Origin: Candidatus Zixiibacteriota bacterium
GTDB lineage: Bacteria > Zixibacteria > MSB-5A5 > GN15 > FEB-12
DNA: 5,047 nt
Direction of reading: 5' to 3'
NCBI GenBank assembly: GCA_003641345.1
Contig: QNAD01000172.1
Coordinates: forward strand, 1 to 5,047
Shown here: positions 1-5,047 of the stretch, piece after piece
Numbering within the stretch: the first letter of the stretch is position 1
Layout of the letters: each line of letters begins with the position of its first letter
Notes under the pieces: generated by a model
Seen by the model: only the letters and a program-made list of their open reading frames with translations
Database searches by the model: none
What the model was told of the DNA's origin: nothing
Made by a program: the position numbers and the translations under genes

Positions 1-114
1 ACTCTTGGTGCCGGTTATGTTATCAATGAAGATGCACAACTTAGATTTGAATCTACAATCAATGAAAATAGTGATGATAACTCCAATACTATACAGGTAG
101 TAGTTGGATTTTAA
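1..114 (+). CDS. C-terminal end of a probable outer-membrane beta-barrel protein (partial)
   Basis: Frame 1 is open from the window edge to a TAA at 112-114, giving the last 37 residues of a protein whose start lies upstream. The tail reads as two amphipathic strands joined by a polar Asn/Asp/Ser turn (GAGYVINEDAQLRFES, then a turn, then TIQVVVGF). It finishes on a terminal phenylalanine, with hydrophobic residues at alternating positions before it. A C-terminal aromatic residue on an alternating strand is the known signal for insertion of barrel proteins by the BAM machinery, so I infer a porin-like or other outer-membrane barrel. The family cannot be named from 37 residues. No terminator with a T-run follows directly; the next gene starts 135 bases on. 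Confidence 0.6.
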   Translation, partial: TLGAGYVINEDAQLRFESTINENSDDNSNTIQVVVGF

Positions 115-126
115 ATTAAAAAGTAA

Positions 127-219
127 GTGAAGCCCGAAGTGGTTTTGACAAAAGGCGGAACTGCTAAAGAGTTTCGCTTTATGAAGGAAAGTAAAGTAGT
201 TATTAGAGTAGTCTTTTAA
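127..219 (+). other. 30-codon open frame of uncertain status in the intergenic leader
   Basis: A GTG at 127 opens a frame of 30 codons ending at TAA 217-219, in the same phase as the barrel protein before it but separated from it by two stops (112-114 and 124-126). The predicted peptide starts VKPEVVLTKGGTAKEF and ends VVIRVVF. It is not low-complexity, yet no convincing ribosome site precedes the GTG. An internal ATG at 181 would give only 12 residues. It could be a tiny peptide gene, a decayed gene end, part of a dispersed repeat, or chance, since the same bases form a strong hairpin. I recognise no family. Coding status is doubtful. Confidence 0.15.
152..180 (+). promoter_or_regulatory. 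11-bp hairpin in the leader of the tandem receiver gene
   Basis: Bases 152-162 pair without interruption to 170-180 (AAGGCGGAACT with AGTTTCGCTTT, two G-U pairs), leaving a 7-base loop GCTAAAG. The 3' side is followed by ATGAAGG and not by a T-run, so it is not a standard intrinsic terminator for the upstream gene. It lies 70 bases before the receiver gene start and is richer in G+C than the bases around it. It may be a structured 5' UTR element, an RNA-processing or mRNA-stability hairpin at the end of the upstream transcript, or a repeat. I could not match it to a known riboswitch class by eye. Confidence 0.4.
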
Positions 220-249
220 ATGTAACATTATTGGTTTTAGTGGGAAAAT

Positions 250-996
250 ATGGAAATTTTAGTAGCAGAAGATGACGCTATTTCTCTTAGAATAATAGTA
301 TCAATTTTAAAGAAACAAGGATATGATATTATTACCGCAATGAATGGAAGAGACGCCATAGAGTATTTGAACAAAGAAGGATTGGTAGATTTAATTATAT
401 CTGATATTATGATGCCTGATATTGATGGCTTAGGGTTATTGAATTATGTGAAAAACAATAAGAAATTCAAAAATATCCCTGTTATATTAACAACGACTCT
501 TAATGATCAAGAAACTGTAATGAAAGCAATGAAAATTGGTGTTTCCGGTTTTTTGGTGAAGCCATTTACAAGAGAAATACTTATTTCCAAAATAAATAAT
601 ATTATAGATAGCTTGCCTGGTTCTATTCTAATTGTTGATGATGAGGATATTATTAAAACTTTATTAAAAAGAATCATTGAGAATGATGGATATAAAGTTG
701 TTACTGCTTCTAATGGAAATGAGGGTTTGGATATTATTGAAAAACAAAATATTTCTGTCGTAGTCTCAGATATTAAAATGCCTGGTATGTCTGGAGTTGA
801 ACTTCTCAAATCAATAAAATCGAAGTATGCACAGATGCCGGTTTTGTTAATGACAGGGAATAGTCTTGAATTTAGTAAAGAAAAAGCAATGGCATCTGGA
901 GCTGATGGTTTTATTGCAAAACCTTTTAATAGTATTGAAATTCTTGAGAAAATATCACATTGTTATTCCAATCAAAAGAAATTGGCGAAAGTATAA
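250..996 (+). CDS. Tandem-receiver response regulator without output domain
   Basis: The 248-residue protein consists of two CheY-like receiver domains joined almost directly. Receiver 1 spans about residues 1-120: acidic pair D8/D9, phospho-acceptor D52 in SDIMMPDIDG, switch T82 and K104 in VKPF. Receiver 2 spans about 124-240: D130/D131, D174 in SDIKMPGMSG, switch T202 and K224 in AKPF. Both sets of catalytic residues are intact, so both domains should accept phosphate from a histidine kinase or phosphotransfer protein. No DNA-binding, GGDEF, EAL, phosphatase or kinase domain follows; only a short Lys-rich tail remains. It should act in the cytosol through phosphorelay or protein contacts. 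The ATG at 250 places the first strand (MEILVAEDD) exactly as expected. The upstream AGTGGG is only a weak ribosome site. No kinase gene is adjacent, so its partner is unknown. Confidence 0.93.
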   Translation: MEILVAEDDAISLRIIVSILKKQGYDIITAMNGRDAIEYLNKEGLVDLIISDIMMPDIDGLGLLNYVKNNKKFKNIPVILTTTLNDQETVMKAMKIGVSGFLVKPFTREILISKINNIIDSLPGSILIVDDEDIIKTLLKRIIENDGYKVVTASNGNEGLDIIEKQNISVVVSDIKMPGMSGVELLKSIKSKYAQMPVLLMTGNSLEFSKEKAMASGADGFIAKPFNSIEILEKISHCYSNQKKLAKV

Positions 997-1008
997 TAAA
1001 ATATTTTT

Positions 1009-1039
1009 TCAAATATTAAAGTATAACTCAAATATTAAA
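1009..1039. repeat. Short direct repeat, two copies of a 12-base AT-rich unit
   Basis: TCAAATATTAAA occurs at 1009-1020 and again at 1028-1039. GTATAA also recurs, at 991-996 (the end of the receiver gene) and at 1021-1026. This suggests a small slippage-type duplication in the 3' untranslated region. Because the sequence is almost all A and T, chance is a real alternative, and no function is evident. Confidence 0.3.
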
Positions 1040-1059
1040 ACTTATTAATATTGCCATAA

Positions 1060-1081
1060 AAAACCCGCCGAAGCGGGTTTT
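1060..1081 (-). terminator. Bidirectional intrinsic terminator between the convergent receiver gene and glnA
   Basis: AAAACCCGC at 1060-1068 and GCGGGTTTT at 1073-1081 form a perfect 9-bp stem with a 4-base loop. Read on the - strand, the loop is UUCG closed by C-G, the exceptionally stable tetraloop, and the stem runs into six consecutive T before ATGG. This is the better direction and would end glnA, whose stop codon lies about 70 bases upstream on that strand. Read on the + strand, the loop is CGAA and only four T follow before AAAATTT, giving a weaker terminator for the tandem receiver gene, which stops 63 bases earlier. One element therefore probably serves both convergent units. Confidence 0.85.
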
Positions 1082-1121
1082 AAAATTTATGATAAAATCG
1101 AGTTCTGTTATTTCTGGGAAA

Positions 1122-1137
1122 TCAAACGGAGTTGGAC
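1122..1137 (-). repeat. Partial look-alike of the glnA 3' coding end, just downstream of its stop
   Basis: The 16 bases at 1122-1137 match 1177-1192, inside the last codons of glnA, at 14 of 16 positions (TCAAACGGAGTTGGAC against TCAAATGGAGTGGGAC). Looser gapped similarity extends outward. On the - strand, in the matching codon phase, the outer copy reads CPTPFDF where glnA reads RPTPFEF. It could be a decayed tandem duplication of the gene's end, or coincidence; no longer element surrounds it. Confidence 0.3.
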
Positions 1138-1151
1138 AACGTCGCTATCTC

Positions 1152-2567
1152 TTATAAATCATAATATAATTCAAATTCAAATGGAGTGGGACGCACTCGT
1201 ATTTTTGATACTTCATCACGTTTTATCTTTACCCAATTTTCAATCAAATCTTCGGTGAATACGTTATCCTGAAGCAAATAGCTATAATCATTTTCCAGAG
1301 CTGTTAAAGCTTTGTTTAAAGAAGTAGGTAATTTATGAATTTTATTTAATTCATCTTCAGGCATCGTATCGAGATTTTTATTCAGTGGTAAACCGGGGTC
1401 AATTTTATTTTTGATACCATCGATTCCCGCCATCAACATAGAGGCAAATGCCAGATAAGGATTCATTGTGCCATCAGGAGGGCGAAACTCAAAACGCATT
1501 TTGGTTTCATCCCTTTGATATCCGGGAATACGGATACAAGCTGTTCTGTTACCAACAGAATAAGTGCCGGCGACTGGTGCTTCAAATCCTGGTATTAAGC
1601 GTTTAAATGAATTTGTCGATGGGTTGCTAAATGCCAAAAGAGAATCAACGTGCTTTAAAAGTCCGCCAATAAAGTGTAAACCAGTTTCAGAAAATCGTGC
1701 CGGACCGTTTTTGTCATAGAAGATTGAGCCGTTTTTATCTGCTAAATACATATGACAGTGCAATCCTGACCCAGGTTCATTAAATAACGGTTTCGGCATA
1801 AAAGTAGCGGATTTATTCTGACGGAAAGTCTCGTTTTTAACAATATATTTGACCATCATTGATTTGTCAGCCATCCGTTTTAAATTGTCAAAAGCTATTT
1901 CTATCTCATGTTGGCCGCCGCCACCGACTTCATGGTGATGATATTTCAGGTCAATACCAACATCGGCTAACATCGAAGATATTTCTGAGCGAAGGTTATA
2001 AGTTCTGTCCATCGGAGGAGCGGCATGGTAGCCTTTTTTATGAGGGATTTTATAGCCGAGATTTTCTTCATCGCGTGATGCACCCCATTCTGCTTCAACC
2101 GAATCAAGATCATAAAAAGCAGTCTCCGCACCTTGATAATAATTAACTTTATCAAATACATAAAATTCAAATTCAGGACCAAAGATGGCGTTAACCCCTT
2201 TGATAGTTTTTTTTAGATATTTTTCAGAATCATTCGCAACCCGCCTGGGGTTTCTTGAATAAGGAGAAATTTTCGTCGGTTTAACATCCATAATATCACA
2301 TATTAAAGATAATGTCGGACGTTCAAAAAAAGGATCAATAAAAGCAGTTGATGGGTCTGGAACTGAAAGCATGTCGCCTCGTTCAATCGAAGAGAATCCG
2401 GGCATCGAAGAACCATCAACACCAACACCAATATTAAACAAATCAGGTTTTAATGATTTTACCGGAAGGGTTATATGGTGCCAGAGTCCAACCAAATCGC
2501 ATAATTTTAAATCGAGAAATTCAATTTTATTCTCTTTTACTATTTTTTTAATTTTTTCCAAAGACAT
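1152..2567 (-). CDS. glnA: Type I glutamine synthetase lacking the adenylylation tyrosine
   Basis: This enzyme makes glutamine from glutamate, ammonium and ATP, the entry point of ammonium assimilation, and works as a cytosolic dodecamer. The 471-residue length matches bacterial GSI (about 470). Visible landmarks are the N-terminal beta-grasp region (about 15-100) with the ammonium-site aspartate D51 in DGSSMPGF; metal ligands E132/E134 (GPEFEF), E213 and E221 (HHHEV, GQHE) and H272 (LHCHM); the flap glutamate E329 in PGFEAPV; and substrate/nucleotide residues R341, R346, E360 and R362. It ends in the typical EFELYY. A segment at about 140-180 corresponds to the insertion of the beta subtype. 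Yet where E. coli has NLYDLPPEE, with adenylylated Tyr397, this protein has NLDTMPEDE, with Asp400, so control by GlnE-type adenylylation is not expected. The start is supported by GGAG five bases upstream. The gene stands alone, divergent from serS, and no glnB or ntr gene is visible. Confidence 0.97.
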   Translation of the reverse strand: MSLEKIKKIVKENKIEFLDLKLCDLVGLWHHITLPVKSLKPDLFNIGVGVDGSSMPGFSSIERGDMLSVPDPSTAFIDPFFERPTLSLICDIMDVKPTKISPYSRNPRRVANDSEKYLKKTIKGVNAIFGPEFEFYVFDKVNYYQGAETAFYDLDSVEAEWGASRDEENLGYKIPHKKGYHAAPPMDRTYNLRSEISSMLADVGIDLKYHHHEVGGGGQHEIEIAFDNLKRMADKSMMVKYIVKNETFRQNKSATFMPKPLFNEPGSGLHCHMYLADKNGSIFYDKNGPARFSETGLHFIGGLLKHVDSLLAFSNPSTNSFKRLIPGFEAPVAGTYSVGNRTACIRIPGYQRDETKMRFEFRPPDGTMNPYLAFASMLMAGIDGIKNKIDPGLPLNKNLDTMPEDELNKIHKLPTSLNKALTALENDYSYLLQDNVFTEDLIENWVKIKRDEVSKIRVRPTPFEFELYYDL

Positions 2568-2572
2568 AATTT

Positions 2573-2576
2573 CTCC
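2573..2576 (-). promoter_or_regulatory. glnA ribosome binding site
   Basis: On the - strand GGAG stands five bases before the ATG at 2567 (GGAGAAATTATG). This fixes the start and gives the protein an N-terminus of normal length for the family. Confidence 0.75.
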
Positions 2577-2604
2577 AATTAGATTTTATTTTTTATTCAT
2601 AGGG

Positions 2605-2632
2605 AATTTACAAAAAATAAAATAAGAAGCAA
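2605..2632 (-). promoter_or_regulatory. Candidate glnA promoter
   Basis: On the - strand TTGCTT (2632-2627) and TAAATT (2610-2605) are separated by 16 bases. Each matches the housekeeping sigma-factor boxes at about four of six positions. Transcription would start near 2598 and leave a leader of roughly 30 bases. In such AT-rich DNA weak matches are common, so this is tentative. A perfect TATAAT on the same strand near 2720-2727 is an alternative that would place the hairpin at 2642-2670 inside the leader. I see no sigma-54 GG/GC pair. Confidence 0.28.
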
Positions 2633-2641
2633 GATGATAAA

Positions 2642-2670
2642 ATAAACGGGAGTTATAATCTCCCGTTTAT
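2642..2670. terminator. Terminator-like hairpin between divergent glnA and serS
   Basis: ATAAACGGGAG at 2642-2652 pairs perfectly over 11 bp with CTCCCGTTTAT at 2660-2670 around a 7-base loop TTATAAT. On the + strand GTTTTTATAAAT follows, and on the - strand CCCGTTTATTTTATC, so either direction resembles an intrinsic terminator. The position is unusual, because both flanking genes read away from it and neither needs a terminator here. It may insulate the two promoters from antisense read-through, end an unrecognised small RNA, attenuate glnA if that gene starts further upstream, or act as a protein-binding palindrome. The structure is certain from the bases; the role is not. Confidence 0.6.
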
Positions 2671-2695
2671 GTTTTTATAAATATAAAACTGGTAA

Positions 2696-2724
2696 TTGAC
2701 TGTTAAATTGGTTAAAATTATTAT
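2696..2724 (+). promoter_or_regulatory. Probable housekeeping promoter of serS and the kinase gene
   Basis: TTGACT at 2696-2701 and TATTAT at 2719-2724 each match the sigma-70-type consensus at five of six bases and are 17 bases apart, the optimal spacing. The start point would fall near 2731, giving a leader of about 50 bases. A perfect TATAAT overlaps at 2722-2727 but would need a 20-base spacer from the same -35 box. No T-box or other tRNA-sensing leader is visible; the leader is too short for one. Confidence 0.55.
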
Positions 2725-2770
2725 AATTGGAACTTAGTTGATGATTGTAAATAAAATCTATAAAACAAAC

Positions 2771-2774
2771 AGGA
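2771..2774 (+). promoter_or_regulatory. serS ribosome binding site
   Basis: AGGA lies six bases before the ATG at 2781 (AGGAACAAAAATG) and supports that start, which also gives the family's standard N-terminus MLDIRLLRENPDLV. Confidence 0.7.
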
Positions 2775-2780
2775 ACAAAA

Positions 2781-4043
2781 ATGCTTGATATAAGATTACT
2801 TAGAGAAAATCCGGACTTGGTTAAAGAAGCCCTTGCAAAAAAAAATGATAAAACAGATATAGACAAGATTCTTAATTTAGATAATAAACGCCGCGAAATT
2901 ATAAGAGAAGTTGAAAAACTGAAATCAGAACGAAATCAGGCATCTGCTGATATTGCCAAAAAGAAAAAAGCAGGGGAAAGTGCCGAAGATGCTATAACTG
3001 CGATGCGAAAAGTAGGCGATAAAATTACTGAGTTGGATAATAAACTTCGTGAAACGGAAGAGGAGACAAGAAACCTTTTGGTTTGGCTTCCCAATATTCC
3101 TCATGAGTCAGTACCGGTTGGAGATGAAACCCAAAACGAAACCATAAAAGAATGGGGTGAAATTAAAAAACCGGACTTCAAAATTCTGCCTCATTGGGAA
3201 ATCGGGGAAAAACTTGGCATTTTGGACATTGAATCAGGTACTAAAATCTCAGGTTCCGGTTTCTATATGCTCAAGGGGCTGGGAGCAAAATTAAATAGAG
3301 CACTTATCAATTTTATGCTCGATACTCATACTGACAGCGGTTTCCTTGAAATAGCTGCTCCGTTTCTGGTGCTTGAGGATACCATGTTTGGAACCGGCCA
3401 GCTTCCGAAACTTGAGGAAGATATGTACAAAACAACTGAAGATAATATGTATCTTATTCCTACTGCTGAAGTATCAATTACTAATAAATATAAAAAACAA
3501 ATTATAGATTATAAAGAACTACCAATCAGTATGGTTGGTTATTCCCCTTGTTTTCGTCGTGAAGCCGGCGCGGCAGGAAAAGATACTCGCGGGATGTTGC
3601 GAGTTCATCAGTTTGATAAAGTAGAAATGGTTAAAATTGTTAAACCGGAAACATCGTATGATGAACTTGAGAAATTATTATCCCAAGCGGAAAAAATTAT
3701 TCAAGCAATGGAAATCCCATACCGAGTGGCTACTTTAGCATCGGGAGATCTCTCTTTTGCCGCCGCTAAATGTTATGATATTGAGATTTGGTCAGCAGGG
3801 GTTGAGAGATATTTGGAAGTTTCATCGGTGTCTAATTTTGAGGACTTTCAGGCTCGTCGCATGAATTGCCGGTTCAGAGATGAAGAAAAGAAAGTTACCA
3901 ACCCTCACACTCTTAACGGGTCGGGAGTTGCATTACCAAGATTACTTGCGGCAATTATGGAAAACCATCAAAACGAAGATGGTACTATTTCAATTCCGAA
4001 AGTTCTTAAACCTTATATGGGCGGTTTAGATAAAATAGGTTAA
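2781..4043 (+). CDS. serS: Seryl-tRNA synthetase
   Basis: This cytosolic homodimeric class II enzyme activates serine with ATP and loads it onto tRNA-Ser; the family also charges tRNA-Sec where present. The 420 residues are the usual length. Residues 1 to about 105 form the tRNA-binding helical arm, a Lys/Glu-rich coiled coil (about 30-100). The catalytic domain follows with the serine-site TAE at 228-230, motif 2 at about 255-281 (FRREAGAAGKDTRGMLRVHQF, in which R259 and the loop contact ATP), the E335 region (YDIEIWSAG), and motif 3 with its arginine R387 in LNGSGVALPR. The last segment has LPR where many homologues have VGR; R387 is kept, so activity is expected. The frame is intact with no insertions. 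Its stop codon overlaps the ATG of the downstream kinase, making this the first gene of an operon. It diverges from glnA. Confidence 0.97.
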   Translation: MLDIRLLRENPDLVKEALAKKNDKTDIDKILNLDNKRREIIREVEKLKSERNQASADIAKKKKAGESAEDAITAMRKVGDKITELDNKLRETEEETRNLLVWLPNIPHESVPVGDETQNETIKEWGEIKKPDFKILPHWEIGEKLGILDIESGTKISGSGFYMLKGLGAKLNRALINFMLDTHTDSGFLEIAAPFLVLEDTMFGTGQLPKLEEDMYKTTEDNMYLIPTAEVSITNKYKKQIIDYKELPISMVGYSPCFRREAGAAGKDTRGMLRVHQFDKVEMVKIVKPETSYDELEKLLSQAEKIIQAMEIPYRVATLASGDLSFAAAKCYDIEIWSAGVERYLEVSSVSNFEDFQARRMNCRFRDEEKKVTNPHTLNGSGVALPRLLAAIMENHQNEDGTISIPKVLKPYMGGLDKIG

Positions 4044-5047
4044 TGTCAAAAAGTACAAAAATTACAAGTAAGACCAATCGTCTTTATATTAGTAAATCAA
4101 CCCTGTTCAAACTGTCTCTTTTGGTGGGTATTGCTCTAATTTCATCCATCTTTGTCTGGTACACTTTAACGGTTATAGAACGGTTGAAAAAAGATACCAG
4201 ATCTCAGGTTGAGAAATATGTAAAAATGTGGCAGTTAGCCGCTAATTCACCATCGTCCGAGACAGATGTTCAGTTGCAATTTATTTTTGATGAAATTATT
4301 GTAAAAGCAACTTTTCCAATTATAGTTTTAGATAAAGACCGCAATCCTATCCACTGGCGCAATATTGAGGGAGTTACATCGCAAGATACTACTCCCCAGA
4401 CAGTCGATTACTTGAAAAAAGTTGCTGAAAAAATGATTGAAGCTCATGGTGAGTTTCCGTTATATTTTGGGGAAGATGGTGATGGTATTTTATTTGTTAA
4501 TTATTTTTGCTATGGAGATTCAAAAGTAGTTAAAAAACTGCTGATTATGCCATTTGTGGAGATAGGAATACTTGTGGCATTTTTGATTATTGCGTTTGTT
4601 GGCTATCAAAATTTACGCCAAAGTGAAGAAAGACATATCTGGGTAGGGATGGCTAAAGAAACCGCCCATCAATTAGGGACTCCGATTTCATCGCTAATGG
4701 GCTGGTTGGAAGTCATAGCGGCAGATGAAGAAAGCTCTGAAAATAAATCCGTTAAAATTGACAAAGAAATAACTTCAAATATAAAAGTTGATGTTGCTCG
4801 TCTTCAGAAAATTGCCAATCGTTTTGGGTTGATTGGTTCTATCCCTGAGCTAAAAGAGACAGACCTAAAAGAGATAATTCAGGATTCTATTGATTATTAT
4901 AGTCGTCGTTTACCGTTTGAAGGCGAGGGAGTAAAATTGACATTACAATCATCAAATATTCCTAACATTCCATTAAATAGTGAGTTGTTCAGTTGGGTGC
5001 TTGAAAACTTGATTAAAAATGCTCTTCAAGCGGTTGATTTAAAAACA
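4043..5047 (+). CDS. Membrane sensor histidine kinase, N-terminal 335 residues (partial at window end)
   Basis: An open frame begins with ATG at 4043-4045, sharing an A with the serS stop (TAATG), and runs without a stop to the last base. Residues 1-20 are basic and polar; transmembrane helix 1 is about 21-45 and helix 2 about 166-188. The roughly 120 residues between them should face the periplasm and contain a strand pattern, FPIIVLDKDRNPIHW, reminiscent of a small PAS-like sensor fold. No HAMP domain fits in the short linker after helix 2. The dimerisation/phospho-acceptor region holds the H-box AKETAHQLGTPISSL with H209, and the N-box ENLIKNALQAV begins at 321. The G boxes and the end lie beyond the window. 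The start has only AGG three bases upstream, so termination-reinitiation from serS is likely. It should autophosphorylate H209 and pass phosphate to a receiver; signal and partner are unknown. Confidence 0.93.
   Translation, partial: MSKSTKITSKTNRLYISKSTLFKLSLLVGIALISSIFVWYTLTVIERLKKDTRSQVEKYVKMWQLAANSPSSETDVQLQFIFDEIIVKATFPIIVLDKDRNPIHWRNIEGVTSQDTTPQTVDYLKKVAEKMIEAHGEFPLYFGEDGDGILFVNYFCYGDSKVVKKLLIMPFVEIGILVAFLIIAFVGYQNLRQSEERHIWVGMAKETAHQLGTPISSLMGWLEVIAADEESSENKSVKIDKEITSNIKVDVARLQKIANRFGLIGSIPELKETDLKEIIQDSIDYYSRRLPFEGEGVKLTLQSSNIPNIPLNSELFSWVLENLIKNALQAVDLKT

Noticed and set aside
145..173. Promoter starting with a perfect TTGACA at 145-150
   Set aside because: At 16-18 bases downstream there is no sequence like TATAAT (AGAGTT lies there), so a -35 box alone is not enough.
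127..219. Known riboswitch, including a cyclic-di-GMP type, in the receiver leader
   Set aside because: The conserved GGCAAACC and GACGCAAAGC-type elements are absent; only a simple hairpin is visible.
507..809. Open frame of 100 codons on the - strand inside the tandem receiver gene
   Set aside because: It is the reverse shadow of a gene with two clear receiver domains; its composition is Ser/Ile-rich with no recognisable motif.
866..1048. 60-codon open frame on the + strand overlapping the end of the receiver gene
   Set aside because: It is out of frame with conserved receiver sequence, Lys/Ile/Asn-rich as expected from AT-rich DNA, and has no family motif.
1082..1151. tRNA or other small structured RNA after glnA
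   Set aside because: No cloverleaf, acceptor stem or GTTCRA-type T-loop can be drawn on either strand.
1859..2625. Several open frames on either strand within and just beyond glnA (1859-2146 +, 1967-2182 -, 2371-2625 +)
   Set aside because: All lie in other frames of a fully intact glnA and show no domain or supported start.
2675..2866. 63-codon open frame on the - strand across the serS promoter and 5' end
   Set aside because: It overlaps the conserved serS N-terminus and its promoter, and its product is Ser/Phe-rich shadow sequence.
1..5047. Insertion sequence, prophage, toxin-antitoxin pair, defence island or CRISPR array
   Set aside because: No transposase or integrase motif, no regularly spaced repeats and no terminal inverted repeats were found; the complete genes are ordinary core or signalling genes.

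Overview
The window is a chromosomal segment of a Gram-negative, low-GC bacterium. The Gram-negative call rests on the first reading frame, which ends like an outer-membrane beta-barrel. The A/T-rich codons, the AGGA/GGAG ribosome sites and the style of the histidine kinase (AKETAHQLGTPISSL H-box) recall Bacteroidota/Ignavibacteria-like or related candidate phyla of the FCB group. That placement is inference from motif resemblance; no marker here fixes it.

Layout, left to right. (1) Positions 1-114 hold the last 37 codons of a probable outer-membrane beta-barrel protein on the + strand. (2) Positions 115-249 are a leader or intergenic stretch with an 11-bp hairpin and an overlapping 30-codon open frame of unknown status. 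(3) Positions 250-996 encode a response regulator of two receiver domains and no output domain. (4) Positions 997-1151 separate this gene from a convergent one and carry a strong hairpin terminator usable from both sides, plus a short look-alike of the neighbouring glnA 3' end. (5) Positions 1152-2567, - strand, encode a complete type I glutamine synthetase (glnA) that lacks the classic adenylylation tyrosine. (6) Positions 2568-2780 form a divergent promoter region with a terminator-like 11-bp hairpin and a good promoter for the next gene. (7) Positions 2781-4043 encode a complete seryl-tRNA synthetase (serS). (8) Positions 4043-5047 encode a two-transmembrane sensor histidine kinase. It starts inside the serS stop codon (TAATG) and is cut by the window end before its ATP-binding domain is complete.

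The genes serve nitrogen assimilation (glnA), translation (serS) and signalling (tandem receiver protein, histidine kinase). serS and the kinase are almost certainly co-transcribed and translationally coupled. The tandem receiver and the kinase lie on opposite sides of glnA-serS, so nothing here shows they are partners; the kinase's regulator may lie beyond position 5047.

I see no mobile element, CRISPR array, tRNA, rRNA or clear new defence or metabolic system. The most interesting points are the Tyr-to-Asp change at the glutamine synthetase adenylylation position, the hairpins flanking glnA, the structured stretch before the tandem receiver gene, and the serS-kinase coupling.
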